Origin: Roseivivax sp. GX 12232
GTDB taxonomy: Bacteria; Pseudomonadota; Alphaproteobacteria; Rhodobacterales; Rhodobacteraceae
DNA: 64,000 nucleotides
Direction: 5' to 3'
NCBI RefSeq assembly: GCF_021272185.1
Contig: NZ_JAJSEC010000003.1
Location: 370,626-434,625 of the forward strand
The notes under the pieces were generated by a model that was given only the letters and a program-made list of their open reading frames with translations, was not told where the DNA came from and did no database searches. The position numbers and the translations under genes are program-made. Shown here one piece after another: positions 1 through 7,963 of the stretch. Every line of letters begins with the position of its first letter. The stretch's first letter is position 1.

Positions 1-1616
1 TGCGTGGCCGCGGGCAGCAGGTAGACCCCGTCGGTGCGGTCGTTCATCACCGCCGAGACGGTCGGATAGGGATCGACCACCACCAGGAGATCGAGCTTTT
101 CCATCGCCGTCTTCATTTCCGGCAGGCGGGTCTGCGAGTTCGGCGCGTGGCCCCAGAAGACCATGGCCTTGGTGCTGTTGGGCTGGGCCAGGTTCTCGGC
201 GTCCTCGAGCACACCGTCGATCCAGCGCGAGACCGGGATGCCGGTGACGTTCATCATCGGAACGTCTTCGTTGCCCTTGTCGCTGGCGGTCTCCTGGCTG
301 AAGCGGCTCTTGAGCCAGTCCAGGTCCTCTTCCCAGACGCGCGCCCAGTGGGCGTAGGCGCCGGCGGAGAGGCCGTAGTAGCCGGGCAGCGTGTCGGCGA
401 GCACGCCGAGGTCGGTCGCGCCCTGCACGTTGTCATGGCCGCGGAAGATGTTGGTGCCGCCGCCGGCCTTGCCCATGTTGCCCAGGGCCAGCTGCAGGAT
501 GCAGTAGGCGCGGGTGTTGTTGTTGCCGTTGGTGTGCTGGGTGCCGCCCATGCACCAGATCACGGTGCCGGGACGGTTGTTGGCCAGCGTGCGGGCCACC
601 CGCTCGAGCTGCGAGCCCGGCGTGCCGGTGATGCGCTCGACCTCCTCGGGGTTGTACTTGGCGACCTCCTCGCGGATCTGGTCCATGCCCCAGACCCGGG
701 TGCGGATGAACTCCTCGTCCTCCCACTTGTTCTCGAGGATGTGCCAGAGGATGCCCCAGACCAGAGCGACGTCGGTGCCGGGCCGGAAGCGCACGTATTC
801 GTCCGCATGGGCCGCGGTCCGCGTGAAGCGCGGGTCGCAGACGATCAGCGGCGCGTTGTTCTGCTCCTTGGCCTTGAGAAGGTGCAGCAGCGAGACCGGA
901 TGCGCCTCGGCGGGGTTGCCGCCGATCACGAAGATCGCCTGGCTGTTGTGGATGTCGTTGTAGGAGTTGGTCATGGCGCCGTAGCCCCATGTATTCGCAA
1001 CGCCCGCGACCGTGGTGGAGTGGCAGATCCGCGCCTGGTGGTCGACGTTGTTGGTGCCCCAGTAGGCGGCGAACTTGCGGAAGAGATAGGCCTGTTCATT
1101 GTTATGCTTGGCCGAGCCCAGCCAGTAGACCGAATCCGGGCCGCTTTCCTCGCGGATGCGCAGCATCTCGTCGCCGATCTCGTTGATCGCCTGCTCCCAG
1201 GAAATCCGGGTCCACTCGCCGTCGACCTTCTTCATGGGATACTTGAGACGGCGCTCGCCGTGGGTGTGTTCGCGCACCGAGGCGCCCTTGGCGCAATGGG
1301 CGCCGAGGTTGAACGGGCTGTCCCAGCCCGGCTCCTGGCCGGTCCAGACGCCGTCGCGCACCTCGGCGATGACGGTGCAGCCGACCGAGCAGTGGGTGCA
1401 GACCGATTTCACCGTCTGCACGGCGTCATTGACGGCCTGCTGGGCCGAGGCCTGCGTGACCGAGCCCGCGGTGGCGCTGATCGCGGCCAGACCGCCGATG
1501 GCCAGGCCCGAGCCGCGCAGGAAGGCGCGGCGATCGACGGAAGCCCCGCCGATCTCGGACAGAAGCCCGGTTCTCTGGGGGCGGCGCGCCACCCCGCTTG
1601 TCTTTTTCCTGAGCAT
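1..1616 (-). CDS. fdhA: Formate dehydrogenase alpha (catalytic) subunit, C-terminus beyond window
   Basis: Molybdenum/tungsten bis-MGD formate dehydrogenase large subunit, oxidising formate to CO2 and passing electrons to FeS subunits. The first 538 codons are present; the rest lies off the left edge. A twin-arginine signal (R29-R30, DRRAFLRG) followed by a hydrophobic stretch predicts Tat export. The [4Fe-4S] ligands appear as C73-T-H-C76-S-V-G-C80, with a fourth Cys in GAHCAKG. The metal-ligand position is Cys198 in HQARICHS, encoded by TGC, so this is a cysteine and not a selenocysteine enzyme. The ATG at 1616 is chosen because it gives the full Tat signal. The gene follows the small TAT protein, the TorD-like chaperone and DUF3306/DUF3305 on the same strand, the usual accessory set for exported FDH. 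Confidence 0.93.
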   Translation of the reverse strand, partial: MLRKKTSGVARRPQRTGLLSEIGGASVDRRAFLRGSGLAIGGLAAISATAGSVTQASAQQAVNDAVQTVKSVCTHCSVGCTVIAEVRDGVWTGQEPGWDSPFNLGAHCAKGASVREHTHGERRLKYPMKKVDGEWTRISWEQAINEIGDEMLRIREESGPDSVYWLGSAKHNNEQAYLFRKFAAYWGTNNVDHQARICHSTTVAGVANTWGYGAMTNSYNDIHNSQAIFVIGGNPAEAHPVSLLHLLKAKEQNNAPLIVCDPRFTRTAAHADEYVRFRPGTDVALVWGILWHILENKWEDEEFIRTRVWGMDQIREEVAKYNPEEVERITGTPGSQLERVARTLANNRPGTVIWCMGGTQHTNGNNNTRAYCILQLALGNMGKAGGGTNIFRGHDNVQGATDLGVLADTLPGYYGLSAGAYAHWARVWEEDLDWLKSRFSQETASDKGNEDVPMMNVTGIPVSRWIDGVLEDAENLAQPNSTKAMVFWGHAPNSQTRLPEMKTAMEKLDLLVVVDPYPTVSAVMNDRTDGVYLLPAAT

Positions 1617-1730
1617 GGTTCCCTCCGTTAGCGTCCCCGCTGGCAGCCCGGAGGGCCGGTGCGGGATCCTGTATCCGGCTTTCGGGGACGTGACACCCTG
1701 TGGCCGGTTATGCGTAGAAGCTGGCGTCCG

Positions 1731-1925
1731 TCAGAACCGGGCGCTGTCGAAATAGGCGCGGGTATGCGCGGTGTCGCGCAGGCCGCTCTCCGATCCCTGG
1801 TCGGAGGCGGCGGCCTCGGCCTCGGTGCCGGAGGTCGCGACGGCGGCGAAGGCGGCGGGCGCCGCGGTGCCGGCGAGTTTCAGGAAGTTGCGGCGGCTCG
1901 CATCCGCCTTCTTGCTCTCGGACAT
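1731..1925 (-). CDS. Small twin-arginine protein of formate dehydrogenase clusters
   Basis: A 64-residue protein with a Tat motif at its start (R11-R12 in SRRNFLKLAG), an Ala-rich hydrophobic segment and a short polar tail ending YFDSARF. It matches the small 'formate dehydrogenase region TAT target' proteins found just before the FDH alpha gene. It has no catalytic motif. A role as an auxiliary or escort of the exported enzyme is suggested by position only. It lies 114 bp upstream of fdhA and about 140 bp downstream of the chaperone gene, all on one strand. Confidence 0.85.
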   Translation of the reverse strand: MSESKKADASRRNFLKLAGTAAPAAFAAVATSGTEAEAAASDQGSESGLRDTAHTRAYFDSARF

Positions 1926-2062
1926 TCTGGGTCTCTCCCTTCCTTGTCGTGGACCGCGGGTGAAGGCCGGTCCGACCTTTTTGGCAGCCCTCCCCGCAAG
2001 CCACGGGAAACCTGCAATTTTTCAGGGCCGACGCGGCGCGTGCCGCGGCAACCTGGGGTGGA

Positions 2063-2674
2063 TCACTCCGAGGTCAATCGGAAGCCCTCGCGTTCGATCT
2101 CCACGAAGGCGCGGCCGACCGAGCCGACCGCGGCGTAAAGCATCGCCGATTTCGCGGTCTCGAGGTCCGCGAAGAAATGCCCGGCCCAGGGCCCGACGTG
2201 GCGATTGAAGAAGGTCTTCTGATCCTCGAGCGGCGCCGGCTGGCCGAAGCGGCCGACGATCAGCGCGCCCATGACCTCCATCAGCGAGGCGATGTTGTCC
2301 TCGGGTTCGAAGACATTGGGCGAACGCGTCAGCCCGCGCGCGCGCAGGTCCTGGCGCAGCGTGGCGAGCGGCTTCTCGTTCAGGAACCCGGTCAGGTAAT
2401 ACGAGGCATAGGGCAGAAGCTCGCCCCGGCCGAGGCCGATGAAGAGCCGGTTGAACTCGCGTTCGAGGTCGCGGACCGAGGAGCTCTTGGCGCAATCGGC
2501 CAGCCGGGTGATCGCCTGGCCCAGGTCGCTGTCATCGCCCGAGAGGCCGGCGACCTGCGCCAGCAACATCTCGTCCGGCGGCCCTGCCAGGAGCAGGCCG
2601 AGAAAGTTGTAGAGATCGGCGCGAAGCCGGTCCTCCTCGCCCACATGGGGGCTCGCCGAAGCAGCGGTGGTCAT
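2063..2674 (-). CDS. TorD/DmsD-family molecular chaperone
   Basis: An all-helical protein of 203 residues of the TorD family, which bind Tat signal peptides and apo-molybdoenzymes so that cofactor is inserted before export. Family features include an early LRADLYNFLGLLLAGPPDE segment, an EFNRLFIGLGRGELLPYASYYLTG core and FEPEDNIASLMEVMGALI in the second half. The start at 2674 is set by an ATGA overlap with the DUF3306 stop codon; a longer upstream frame exists but overlaps that gene. Its likely client is the formate dehydrogenase alpha subunit encoded downstream. Confidence 0.9.
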   Translation of the reverse strand: MTTAASASPHVGEEDRLRADLYNFLGLLLAGPPDEMLLAQVAGLSGDDSDLGQAITRLADCAKSSSVRDLEREFNRLFIGLGRGELLPYASYYLTGFLNEKPLATLRQDLRARGLTRSPNVFEPEDNIASLMEVMGALIVGRFGQPAPLEDQKTFFNRHVGPWAGHFFADLETAKSAMLYAAVGSVGRAFVEIEREGFRLTSE

Positions 2675-3483
2675 TCCCTCTCCTCGAAATCGAAGCGCAT
2701 CCGGCGGGGCCGATGAAACGCCTCGGGATCTGTATGCAATGGTGTTCCTTCCGGGGCGGGAGCCTCCATTGCGACTTTGGTCGTAGAAGGGCTCTCCACC
2801 CATGCCTGATCCTGCATATCTGCGCGGGACCCTGCATTTTTTCCCGAACCCGCCAGGGTTCCAGCTGTTGAAGGTGTCTCGGGCGCGCTCTCGGCCCCGG
2901 TCTGAGGCTCCGTTTCGCGTGCAGGATCCGAGGCCAGGGCAGGGGGCTCGACCGAGTCTTCGGCGTCCTCTCCGGGCGTCTCATCCCCGTGCCCCTCGGG
3001 GGACACAGCGGGGGCGCTCTCCGCCGTCTCGCCCGCATCCGCCGCCAGCGCCTCGGGCGCCGCGTCACCCGCCTCGGCCTCCGCCTCGGCGGCCAGCGTC
3101 TCGACATGGGCGCGCATGCCCCGGCCGATCTCATAGGCGGTCTTCACCCCCGGCATGTCGGTCGCGGCGTTGGTGTAATCGTCGTCGTAGTCGTTCAGCC
3201 CGTCGACGCAGGCCAGGACCGGGTTCGAGCCCCAGAGCTTGCGCAGCGCCCGGCGGCGCAGCCGCTCGGGGATCTCCCGGCGCATGAAGGCGGCGATGCC
3301 CTCGCCGGGCTCCAGGCTGTCGGGATCGGGCAGGCCCAGCTCGGCGCAGATCTCGGCGTCGCTCTTCTCGGCCAGGGCGCCGGCGCGGGCGGTCTCCTCG
3401 GCCTCGGCGGCGCTGCGGGCGGCGTCCTGGGCCTCCTCGGCGACGCGGGCCTTGCGCCGCGACCAGAAGTCGCCCCGGCTCAT
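2671..3483 (-). CDS. DUF3306 protein of formate dehydrogenase cluster
   Basis: A 270-residue protein. The N-terminal part (MSRGDFWSRRKARVAEE) and the following conserved region, with IPERLRRRALRKLWGSNPVLACVDGLNDYDDDY around residues 65-100, match DUF3306. The C-terminal half is low-complexity, Ala/Glu/Pro-rich and acidic, and ends in a basic RPRRMRFDFEERE tail. No membrane segment or catalytic motif is visible. Stop and start codons overlap as ATGA with both neighbours, so DUF3305-DUF3306-chaperone are probably translationally coupled. The function is unknown; a role in FDH maturation is inferred from consistent co-occurrence. Confidence 0.85.
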   Translation of the reverse strand: MSRGDFWSRRKARVAEEAQDAARSAAEAEETARAGALAEKSDAEICAELGLPDPDSLEPGEGIAAFMRREIPERLRRRALRKLWGSNPVLACVDGLNDYDDDYTNAATDMPGVKTAYEIGRGMRAHVETLAAEAEAEAGDAAPEALAADAGETAESAPAVSPEGHGDETPGEDAEDSVEPPALASDPARETEPQTGAESAPETPSTAGTLAGSGKNAGSRADMQDQAWVESPSTTKVAMEAPAPEGTPLHTDPEAFHRPRRMRFDFEERE

Positions 3484-4064
3484 GTCCGGTCTCCGTGGCG
3501 GCCCGCGGTGGGGGCGCGGAAGATGTCGGTGGGCTTGGCGATGCGCGGATCGCCCAGCCGCTCTTCGCCGTCCTCGGGGCCCGGCGCGCGGCGGCGCTTG
3601 CGCTTGACGAAGGCTTCTTCGCGGTAATGCGCCTCGATCCACTGGCCGGCCCAGCCGATCAGCGCGTCGGGCAGGGCGAGCTTCTCCACGAGCTCCTCGC
3701 CCGATTGCTCGAAAAGCGCCGCCTCATGCGGCGAGAGGGTCACGAGATGCACCTTCCAGGGAAACTCCTCCTGCCCCGAGGGGCGGAGAATCACGAACCC
3801 CGCGGGCACCTTTTCCGAGAGCGCCACGCGGTAGGCCTCGGCCTCGCCGCGATAAAGCGTCAGCGGCACGGTCGCGGCGTGGTAGTCGATCCGTTCGCCC
3901 TCGCGGCGCAGCTCGCGCCAGTCGGCATCGGGCGCATCGGCCAGGAGCGCCTTCGGCTGCCAGACCTCGCGTTGCCAGCGGGTTACCCCCGGGCGGCGCT
4001 CCACCAGGACGCCGACGCGGCGGCTGACCGTCTTGCGGTCCGCCAGATCACTTGCGGTTGTCAC
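3480..4064 (-). CDS. DUF3305 protein of formate dehydrogenase cluster
   Basis: A 194-residue protein whose N-terminus (SRRVGVLVERRPGVTRWQREVWQPKALL) is the DUF3305 signature. The middle contains KVPAGFVILRP and EFPWKVHLVTLSPHEAALF. The C-terminus is basic (VKRKRRRAPG). I place the start at a GTG (4062-4064), preceded by a GGGAG ribosome-binding site about 8 nt upstream; a much longer open frame upstream has no family similarity and runs antisense through the divergent gene. It is first in the minus-strand FDH accessory operon and diverges from the ferredoxin-like gene at 4223. Biochemical role unknown. Confidence 0.83.
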   Translation of the reverse strand: MTTASDLADRKTVSRRVGVLVERRPGVTRWQREVWQPKALLADAPDADWRELRREGERIDYHAATVPLTLYRGEAEAYRVALSEKVPAGFVILRPSGQEEFPWKVHLVTLSPHEAALFEQSGEELVEKLALPDALIGWAGQWIEAHYREEAFVKRKRRRAPGPEDGEERLGDPRIAKPTDIFRAPTAGRHGDRT

Positions 4065-4222
4065 CTGTGCTCTCCCTCTGGTGCCGGCCGTCCGTCTCTG
4101 CGAGGCTCTACCTTGTCTAACCCGGCAGCGGGCGCTATCCAAAATCACAAATTCCCGAAGAACAAGGGGTTCGCCGCAGGTCCCAGCCAGGCCCGCGGCC
4201 CGCCGGGAATGAAGGGGGATCC

Positions 4223-6187
4223 ATGACAAAACGTCTTCTGCTCTGCGATTGCCTGGGCTCGCAGCCCGTCGACGCCGCCCGCATCGGCGCGGCCACCGGC
4301 TGCGAGACCGGCCGTGTGCACCACGCGCTCTGCCAGGGCGAGACCGAGGCCGCCGCCAAGGCGCTGGCGGGCGGCGACACGCTGGTGGCCTGCGCCCAGG
4401 AGACCGCCTTCTTCGAGATGCTGGCCGAGGAGCTGGGCGTCGAGACCCCGGCCTTCGTCGACCTGCGCGACCGCGCGGGTTGGTCCGAGGAAAGCGCCGA
4501 GGCGGGGCCGAAACAGGCGGCACTTGCCGCCGAGGCGCTGCTGGAGATGCCGGTGCCGCGCACCCGCGACGTCACCTCCGAGGGCACCTGCCTGCTCCTG
4601 GGCACGGGCGAGCTGGTCTTCGAGGTCGCCGCGCGGCTTTGCGAGACGCTGGCGGTCACGGTCCTGCAGGAGGATGCCACCGATCCCCCCGCCGACCGCC
4701 GCTTCGACGTGGTGCGCGGGCGGCTGCGCTCGGCCCAGGGCGCGCTCGGGGGCTTCCAGCTCAGGATCGACGGCTTCCAGGAGCTTCTGCCCGGCGGGCG
4801 CGGGTCATTCGCCTTCTCCGAGCCCCGCGACGGCGCGGGCTCGGCCTGCGACGTGATCCTCGACCTGCGCGGCGCGACGCCGCTTTTCCCCGCCCACGAG
4901 AAGCGCGAGGGCTACCTGCGCGCCGATCCCGGGCGCCCGGCGGACCTCTGGATGCGGGTGGCCGAGGCCGCGGGGCTGGTCGGCACCTTCGAGAAGCCGC
5001 TCTACGTGCGCACCGAGCCCGCGCTCTGCGCCCATTCCCGCGCCAGCCAGACCGGCTGCACCCGCTGCCTCGACATCTGCCCGACCGGCGCGATCAGCCC
5101 CTCGGGCGATCACGTCACCGTTGACCCGATGGTCTGCGCGGGCTGCGGCGCCTGTTCGGCGCTCTGCCCCTCGGGGGCCATCGCCTATGACGCGCCGCCG
5201 CCCGCGGCGATCTTCCGGCGGCTCGACACCCTGGCGCGCAGCTACCGCGAGGCCGGCGGCGGGGCGCCCCGGCTCCTGGTGCATGACGGGGACCACGGCC
5301 GCGAGATGATCGGGCTTGCCGCGCGCTTCGGCCGCGGGCTGCCCGCCGATGTGATCCCCTTCGAGACCGAGGCGCTGGCGGGCTTCGGTCATGCCGAGAT
5401 GGTCGCCGCGCTGGCGGCGGGCTTCTCCCGCGTGGACCTGCTGCTCTCGCCCCGGACCGAGCGCGAGACCCCGACCCGCGAGACCGCGCTGGCCAACGCC
5501 CTGACCGGGCAGGAGGCGGTGCGCCTCCTGGAGCCCGCCGAGCCCGACGCCCTGCCCGAGGCGCTTTACGGCGGTGCGGCCGAGGCGCTTTCCGAGCCCG
5601 CCCTGCCGATCGGCACCCGCCGCCAGGTGGCCCGCGTCGCCGCCCGCGCGCTGAACCCCGAGGGCGGCGTCATGGCCCTGCCCGAGGGCAGCCCCTACGG
5701 CGCGGTGCTGGTCGACCCGGACGCCTGCACGCTCTGCCTTTCCTGCGTGTCGCTCTGCCCCTCGGGGGCGCTCGGCGACAACCCCGACAAGCCGCAGCTT
5801 CTGTTCCAGGAGGACGCCTGCCTGCAATGCGGCCTCTGCGCCAACATCTGCCCCGAGGACGCCATCGCGCTCGAGCCGCGCATGGACCTGAGCGAGGCGG
5901 CGCTGTCGCAGCGCGTGCTGCACGAGGAGGAGCCCTTCGCCTGCGTCGAATGCGGCGCGCTCTTCGGGGTGAAATCCACCATCGACCGGATCACCGAGAA
6001 GCTCGCCGGGAACCACGCGATGTTCGCCAATCCCGACGCCGCGCGGATGATCCAGATGTGCGACGACTGCCGGGTGAAGGCGCAGTTCCACAGCACCAAC
6101 AACCCCTTCGCCGGGGGCGAGCGCCGCCCGGTGCGGACCACGGCGGATTACATGGGCGAGAGCCCCTCGAAGCGGCGCGATCACTGA
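4223..6187 (+). CDS. Poly-ferredoxin (four [4Fe-4S] motifs) linked to formate dehydrogenase
   Basis: A 654-residue cytoplasmic iron-sulfur protein. Two adjacent ferredoxin motifs start at Cys279 (CTRCLDICP) and Cys305 (CAGCGACSALCP), and a second pair starts at Cys502 (CTLCLSCVSLCP) and Cys533 (CLQCGLCANICP). Near the end are CVEC (574-577) and CDDC (613-616), which look like a separate metal-binding knuckle. The N-terminal 270 residues contain no cluster motif. No Tat or Sec signal is seen. It diverges from the DUF3305 gene across a 158-bp intergenic region, and similar poly-ferredoxins are regular members of exported-FDH loci. It could relay electrons or act in sulfur/cofactor transfer; the sequence does not decide. 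Confidence 0.85.
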   Translation: MTKRLLLCDCLGSQPVDAARIGAATGCETGRVHHALCQGETEAAAKALAGGDTLVACAQETAFFEMLAEELGVETPAFVDLRDRAGWSEESAEAGPKQAALAAEALLEMPVPRTRDVTSEGTCLLLGTGELVFEVAARLCETLAVTVLQEDATDPPADRRFDVVRGRLRSAQGALGGFQLRIDGFQELLPGGRGSFAFSEPRDGAGSACDVILDLRGATPLFPAHEKREGYLRADPGRPADLWMRVAEAAGLVGTFEKPLYVRTEPALCAHSRASQTGCTRCLDICPTGAISPSGDHVTVDPMVCAGCGACSALCPSGAIAYDAPPPAAIFRRLDTLARSYREAGGGAPRLLVHDGDHGREMIGLAARFGRGLPADVIPFETEALAGFGHAEMVAALAAGFSRVDLLLSPRTERETPTRETALANALTGQEAVRLLEPAEPDALPEALYGGAAEALSEPALPIGTRRQVARVAARALNPEGGVMALPEGSPYGAVLVDPDACTLCLSCVSLCPSGALGDNPDKPQLLFQEDACLQCGLCANICPEDAIALEPRMDLSEAALSQRVLHEEEPFACVECGALFGVKSTIDRITEKLAGNHAMFANPDAARMIQMCDDCRVKAQFHSTNNPFAGGERRPVRTTADYMGESPSKRRDH

Positions 6188-6200
6188 GAGGGGGGGGAGC

Positions 6201-6280
6201 GCCGGGCCCTGACGGTCCCGGCGCTGCGAGACCTCCGGTCTCGCGCTCTGGGGAGTATTTTTGGCCCGGCCATGCCGGGG
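6201..6280 (+). repeat. Hairpin plus GGAGTATTTT dispersed element, copy A
   Basis: Downstream of the ferredoxin gene. GCCGGG/CCCGGC (6201-6222) is followed by a perfect hairpin GCGAGACC-TCC-GGTCTCGC (6226-6244), then GCTCTGGGGAGTATTTTTGG and a third hairpin CCCGGC-CAT-GCCGGG. The same arrangement occurs after ymdB (50243-50294) and, on the minus strand, after thrS (22413-22461). All three are oriented with the preceding gene, as expected of a terminator or 3'-end element. Confidence 0.7.
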
Positions 6281-6459
6281 GCGGGGCGCCCGGAGTGGCT
6301 TGGGCTGTGCGGGGTGAGGGGGTGGATTTTTTTGGTGGTGGGTGTTTGCGGTTGGGGGTGTGCGGGCTTGGCGCGGCGTGGGGCGCGGTGCGCGCCGCGG
6401 AGGCGTTGGGCGCGGCGCCGGGCGGGCGGAGGGCCGCCCCGGGGCGCGCCTGAGGCGGC
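6281..6459. other. Non-coding G/T-rich stretch
   Basis: No credible gene. The plus strand is strikingly G- and T-rich from about 6295 to 6375, with runs such as GAGGGGGTGG, GGTGGTGGG and GGTTGGGGGTG, then becomes an ordinary GC-rich spacer up to the metZ promoter. Comparable G/T-rich stretches occur near 50320-50410 and 54690-54785. Confidence 0.5.
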
Positions 6460-6488
6460 TTGACCGGCGGGGCGCTTCGGGCTAGCGA
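6460..6488 (+). promoter_or_regulatory. Predicted sigma-70 promoter of metZ
   Basis: TTGACC (6460-6465), a 17-bp spacer, and TAGCGA (6483-6488). Transcription would begin at about 6494, which is exactly the first base of the SAM-II aptamer, so the two predictions support each other. Confidence 0.6.
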
Positions 6489-6493
6489 CGGCG

Positions 6494-6550
6494 CGTGGCG
6501 ATTTGTGCACCGGATTGCGGGCCACGTTAAACACACCGCTAAAGAGGTCA
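6494..6550 (+). ncRNA. SAM-II riboswitch (metA motif)
   Basis: P1 is CGTGGC (6494-6499) paired with GCCACG (6521-6526). The loop begins GATTTG and contains ATTGC. The 3' part has TTAAACA and GCTAAAGAGG, with GGT able to pair with ACC in the loop to form the second pseudoknot helix. These are the conserved landmarks of the class II SAM riboswitch of alphaproteobacteria. It lies about 100 nt upstream of metZ, which encodes a homocysteine-forming enzyme, the expected target for repression by S-adenosylmethionine. Confidence 0.88.
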
Positions 6551-6570
6551 GACGAGAGCGTTCCACGCCG

Positions 6571-6605
6571 GAACCCCTTTCGCTTGGCCGCGACGGGGGT
6601 TTTTT
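6571..6605 (+). terminator. Intrinsic terminator in the metZ leader
   Basis: AACCCC (6572-6577) pairs with GGGGTT (6596-6601), extended by an inner TCGC/GCGA helix, and is followed by a T-run to 6605. It sits between the SAM-II aptamer and the metZ ribosome-binding site, so the switch probably works by transcription attenuation rather than only by masking the ribosome-binding site. Confidence 0.75.
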
Positions 6606-6648
6606 CATGTCCCGCGCCTTCGGGCGCGGCGGGAACCGGAGAAAGACG

Positions 6649-7827
6649 ATGACGACGCGCAAGACCCGCACCAACCTCGTGCATGGCGGGACCCGCCGCT
6701 CGCAATACGGTGAGCTGAGCGAGGCGATCTACCTCACCCAGGGCTTTGTCTATCCCAGCGCCGAGGCGGCCGAGCAGCGCTTCCTCCAGGCCGGCGAGGA
6801 CGAGTTCATCTATGCCCGCTACGGCAATCCCACCGTGCGCATGTTCGAGGAGCGCGCGGCGCTTCTGGAAGGGGCCGAGGACGCCTTCGCAACCGCCTCG
6901 GGCATGGCCGCGGTCAACGGCGCGCTCATGGCGATGCTGAAGGCCGGGGATCACATCGTCTCGGCCCGGGCGCTCTTCGGCTCCTGCCTCTATATCGTCG
7001 AGGAGATCCTGCCGCGCTTCGGCGTGGAGGTGACGCTGGTCGACGGGGCAGACCTCGAGCAGTGGCGCGCCGCGGTCCGGCCCGACACCCGCGCGGTCTT
7101 CTTCGAATCGATGTCCAACCCGACGCTGGAGCTCGTCGACATCGCCGCGGTCGCCGAGATCGCGCGCGGCGTGGGCGCCAGCGTCGTGGTCGACAACGTC
7201 TTCTCGACCCCGGTCTATTCCGACGCCATCGCCCAGGGCGCCGACGTGGTGATCTATTCCGCCACCAAGCACATGGACGGGCAGGGGCGGACGCTCGGCG
7301 GCGTGATCCTCGGCACCAGGGAGTTCATCCGCAAGACCGTGGAGCCCTACCTCAAGCACACCGGGGGCTCGATGAGCCCCTTCACCGCCTGGGTGCTTCT
7401 GAAGGGGCTCGAGACGCTCGACCTCAGGGTCCGCGCCCAGACCGAAAGCGCGGCGCGCATCGCCGCGGCGCTCGAAGGGCACGCGCGGCTCTCGCGGGTG
7501 ATCTACCCGGGCGCCGAGAGCCACCCCCAGCACGCGCTGGCGCTGCGGCAAATCGGCGCCGGCGGCACGATGATCGCCTTCGAGATCGACGGCGGCAAGG
7601 AGGCCGCTTTCCGATTCCTCAACGCGCTCGAGGTGATCCTGATCTCGAACAATCTGGGCGACGCGAAATCCATTGCGACGCATCCGGCGACAACCACCCA
7701 CCAGCGGCTTTCCGACGAGATGAAGGCCCATCTGGGCATCTCCGAGGGGCTCATTCGCCTCTCGGTGGGGCTGGAGGACGCATCGGACCTGATTTCCGAC
7801 ATCGAGGCGGCGCTCTCGGCAATGTGA
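6649..7827 (+). CDS. metZ: O-succinylhomoserine sulfhydrylase
   Basis: A PLP enzyme of the Cys/Met metabolism family (392 residues), making homocysteine from an O-acylhomoserine and sulfide in methionine synthesis. Visible features are an N-terminal TRTNLVHGG, the cofactor segment ATASGMAAVNGAL, EMSNPTLE-type loop (ESMSNPTLELVD), DNVFSTPV, and the PLP lysine K207 in SATKHMDGQG. The ATG at 6649 follows GGAG with good spacing and aligns with the family start; an upstream in-frame ATG at 6607 falls just after the terminator T-run and is less likely. Expression is probably controlled by the SAM-II riboswitch upstream. Confidence 0.93.
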   Translation: MTTRKTRTNLVHGGTRRSQYGELSEAIYLTQGFVYPSAEAAEQRFLQAGEDEFIYARYGNPTVRMFEERAALLEGAEDAFATASGMAAVNGALMAMLKAGDHIVSARALFGSCLYIVEEILPRFGVEVTLVDGADLEQWRAAVRPDTRAVFFESMSNPTLELVDIAAVAEIARGVGASVVVDNVFSTPVYSDAIAQGADVVIYSATKHMDGQGRTLGGVILGTREFIRKTVEPYLKHTGGSMSPFTAWVLLKGLETLDLRVRAQTESAARIAAALEGHARLSRVIYPGAESHPQHALALRQIGAGGTMIAFEIDGGKEAAFRFLNALEVILISNNLGDAKSIATHPATTTHQRLSDEMKAHLGISEGLIRLSVGLEDASDLISDIEAALSAM

Positions 7828-7963
7828 AAGGGCGCGCTGAGGGGCGCTAAATCCTTGAAACGCTGCTGATCCGGCCGAGTTTGTGATACGTAGACACGGG
7901 GACATGCGGGCATTGCCCGATGCCGCCCTAGATAAAGCGCGTCCCAGAGACGGAGTGCCCCTC

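Noticed and set aside
1023..1025. Possible selenocysteine codon in the formate dehydrogenase active site.
   Set aside because: The codon is TGC, giving cysteine; no SECIS-like need arises.
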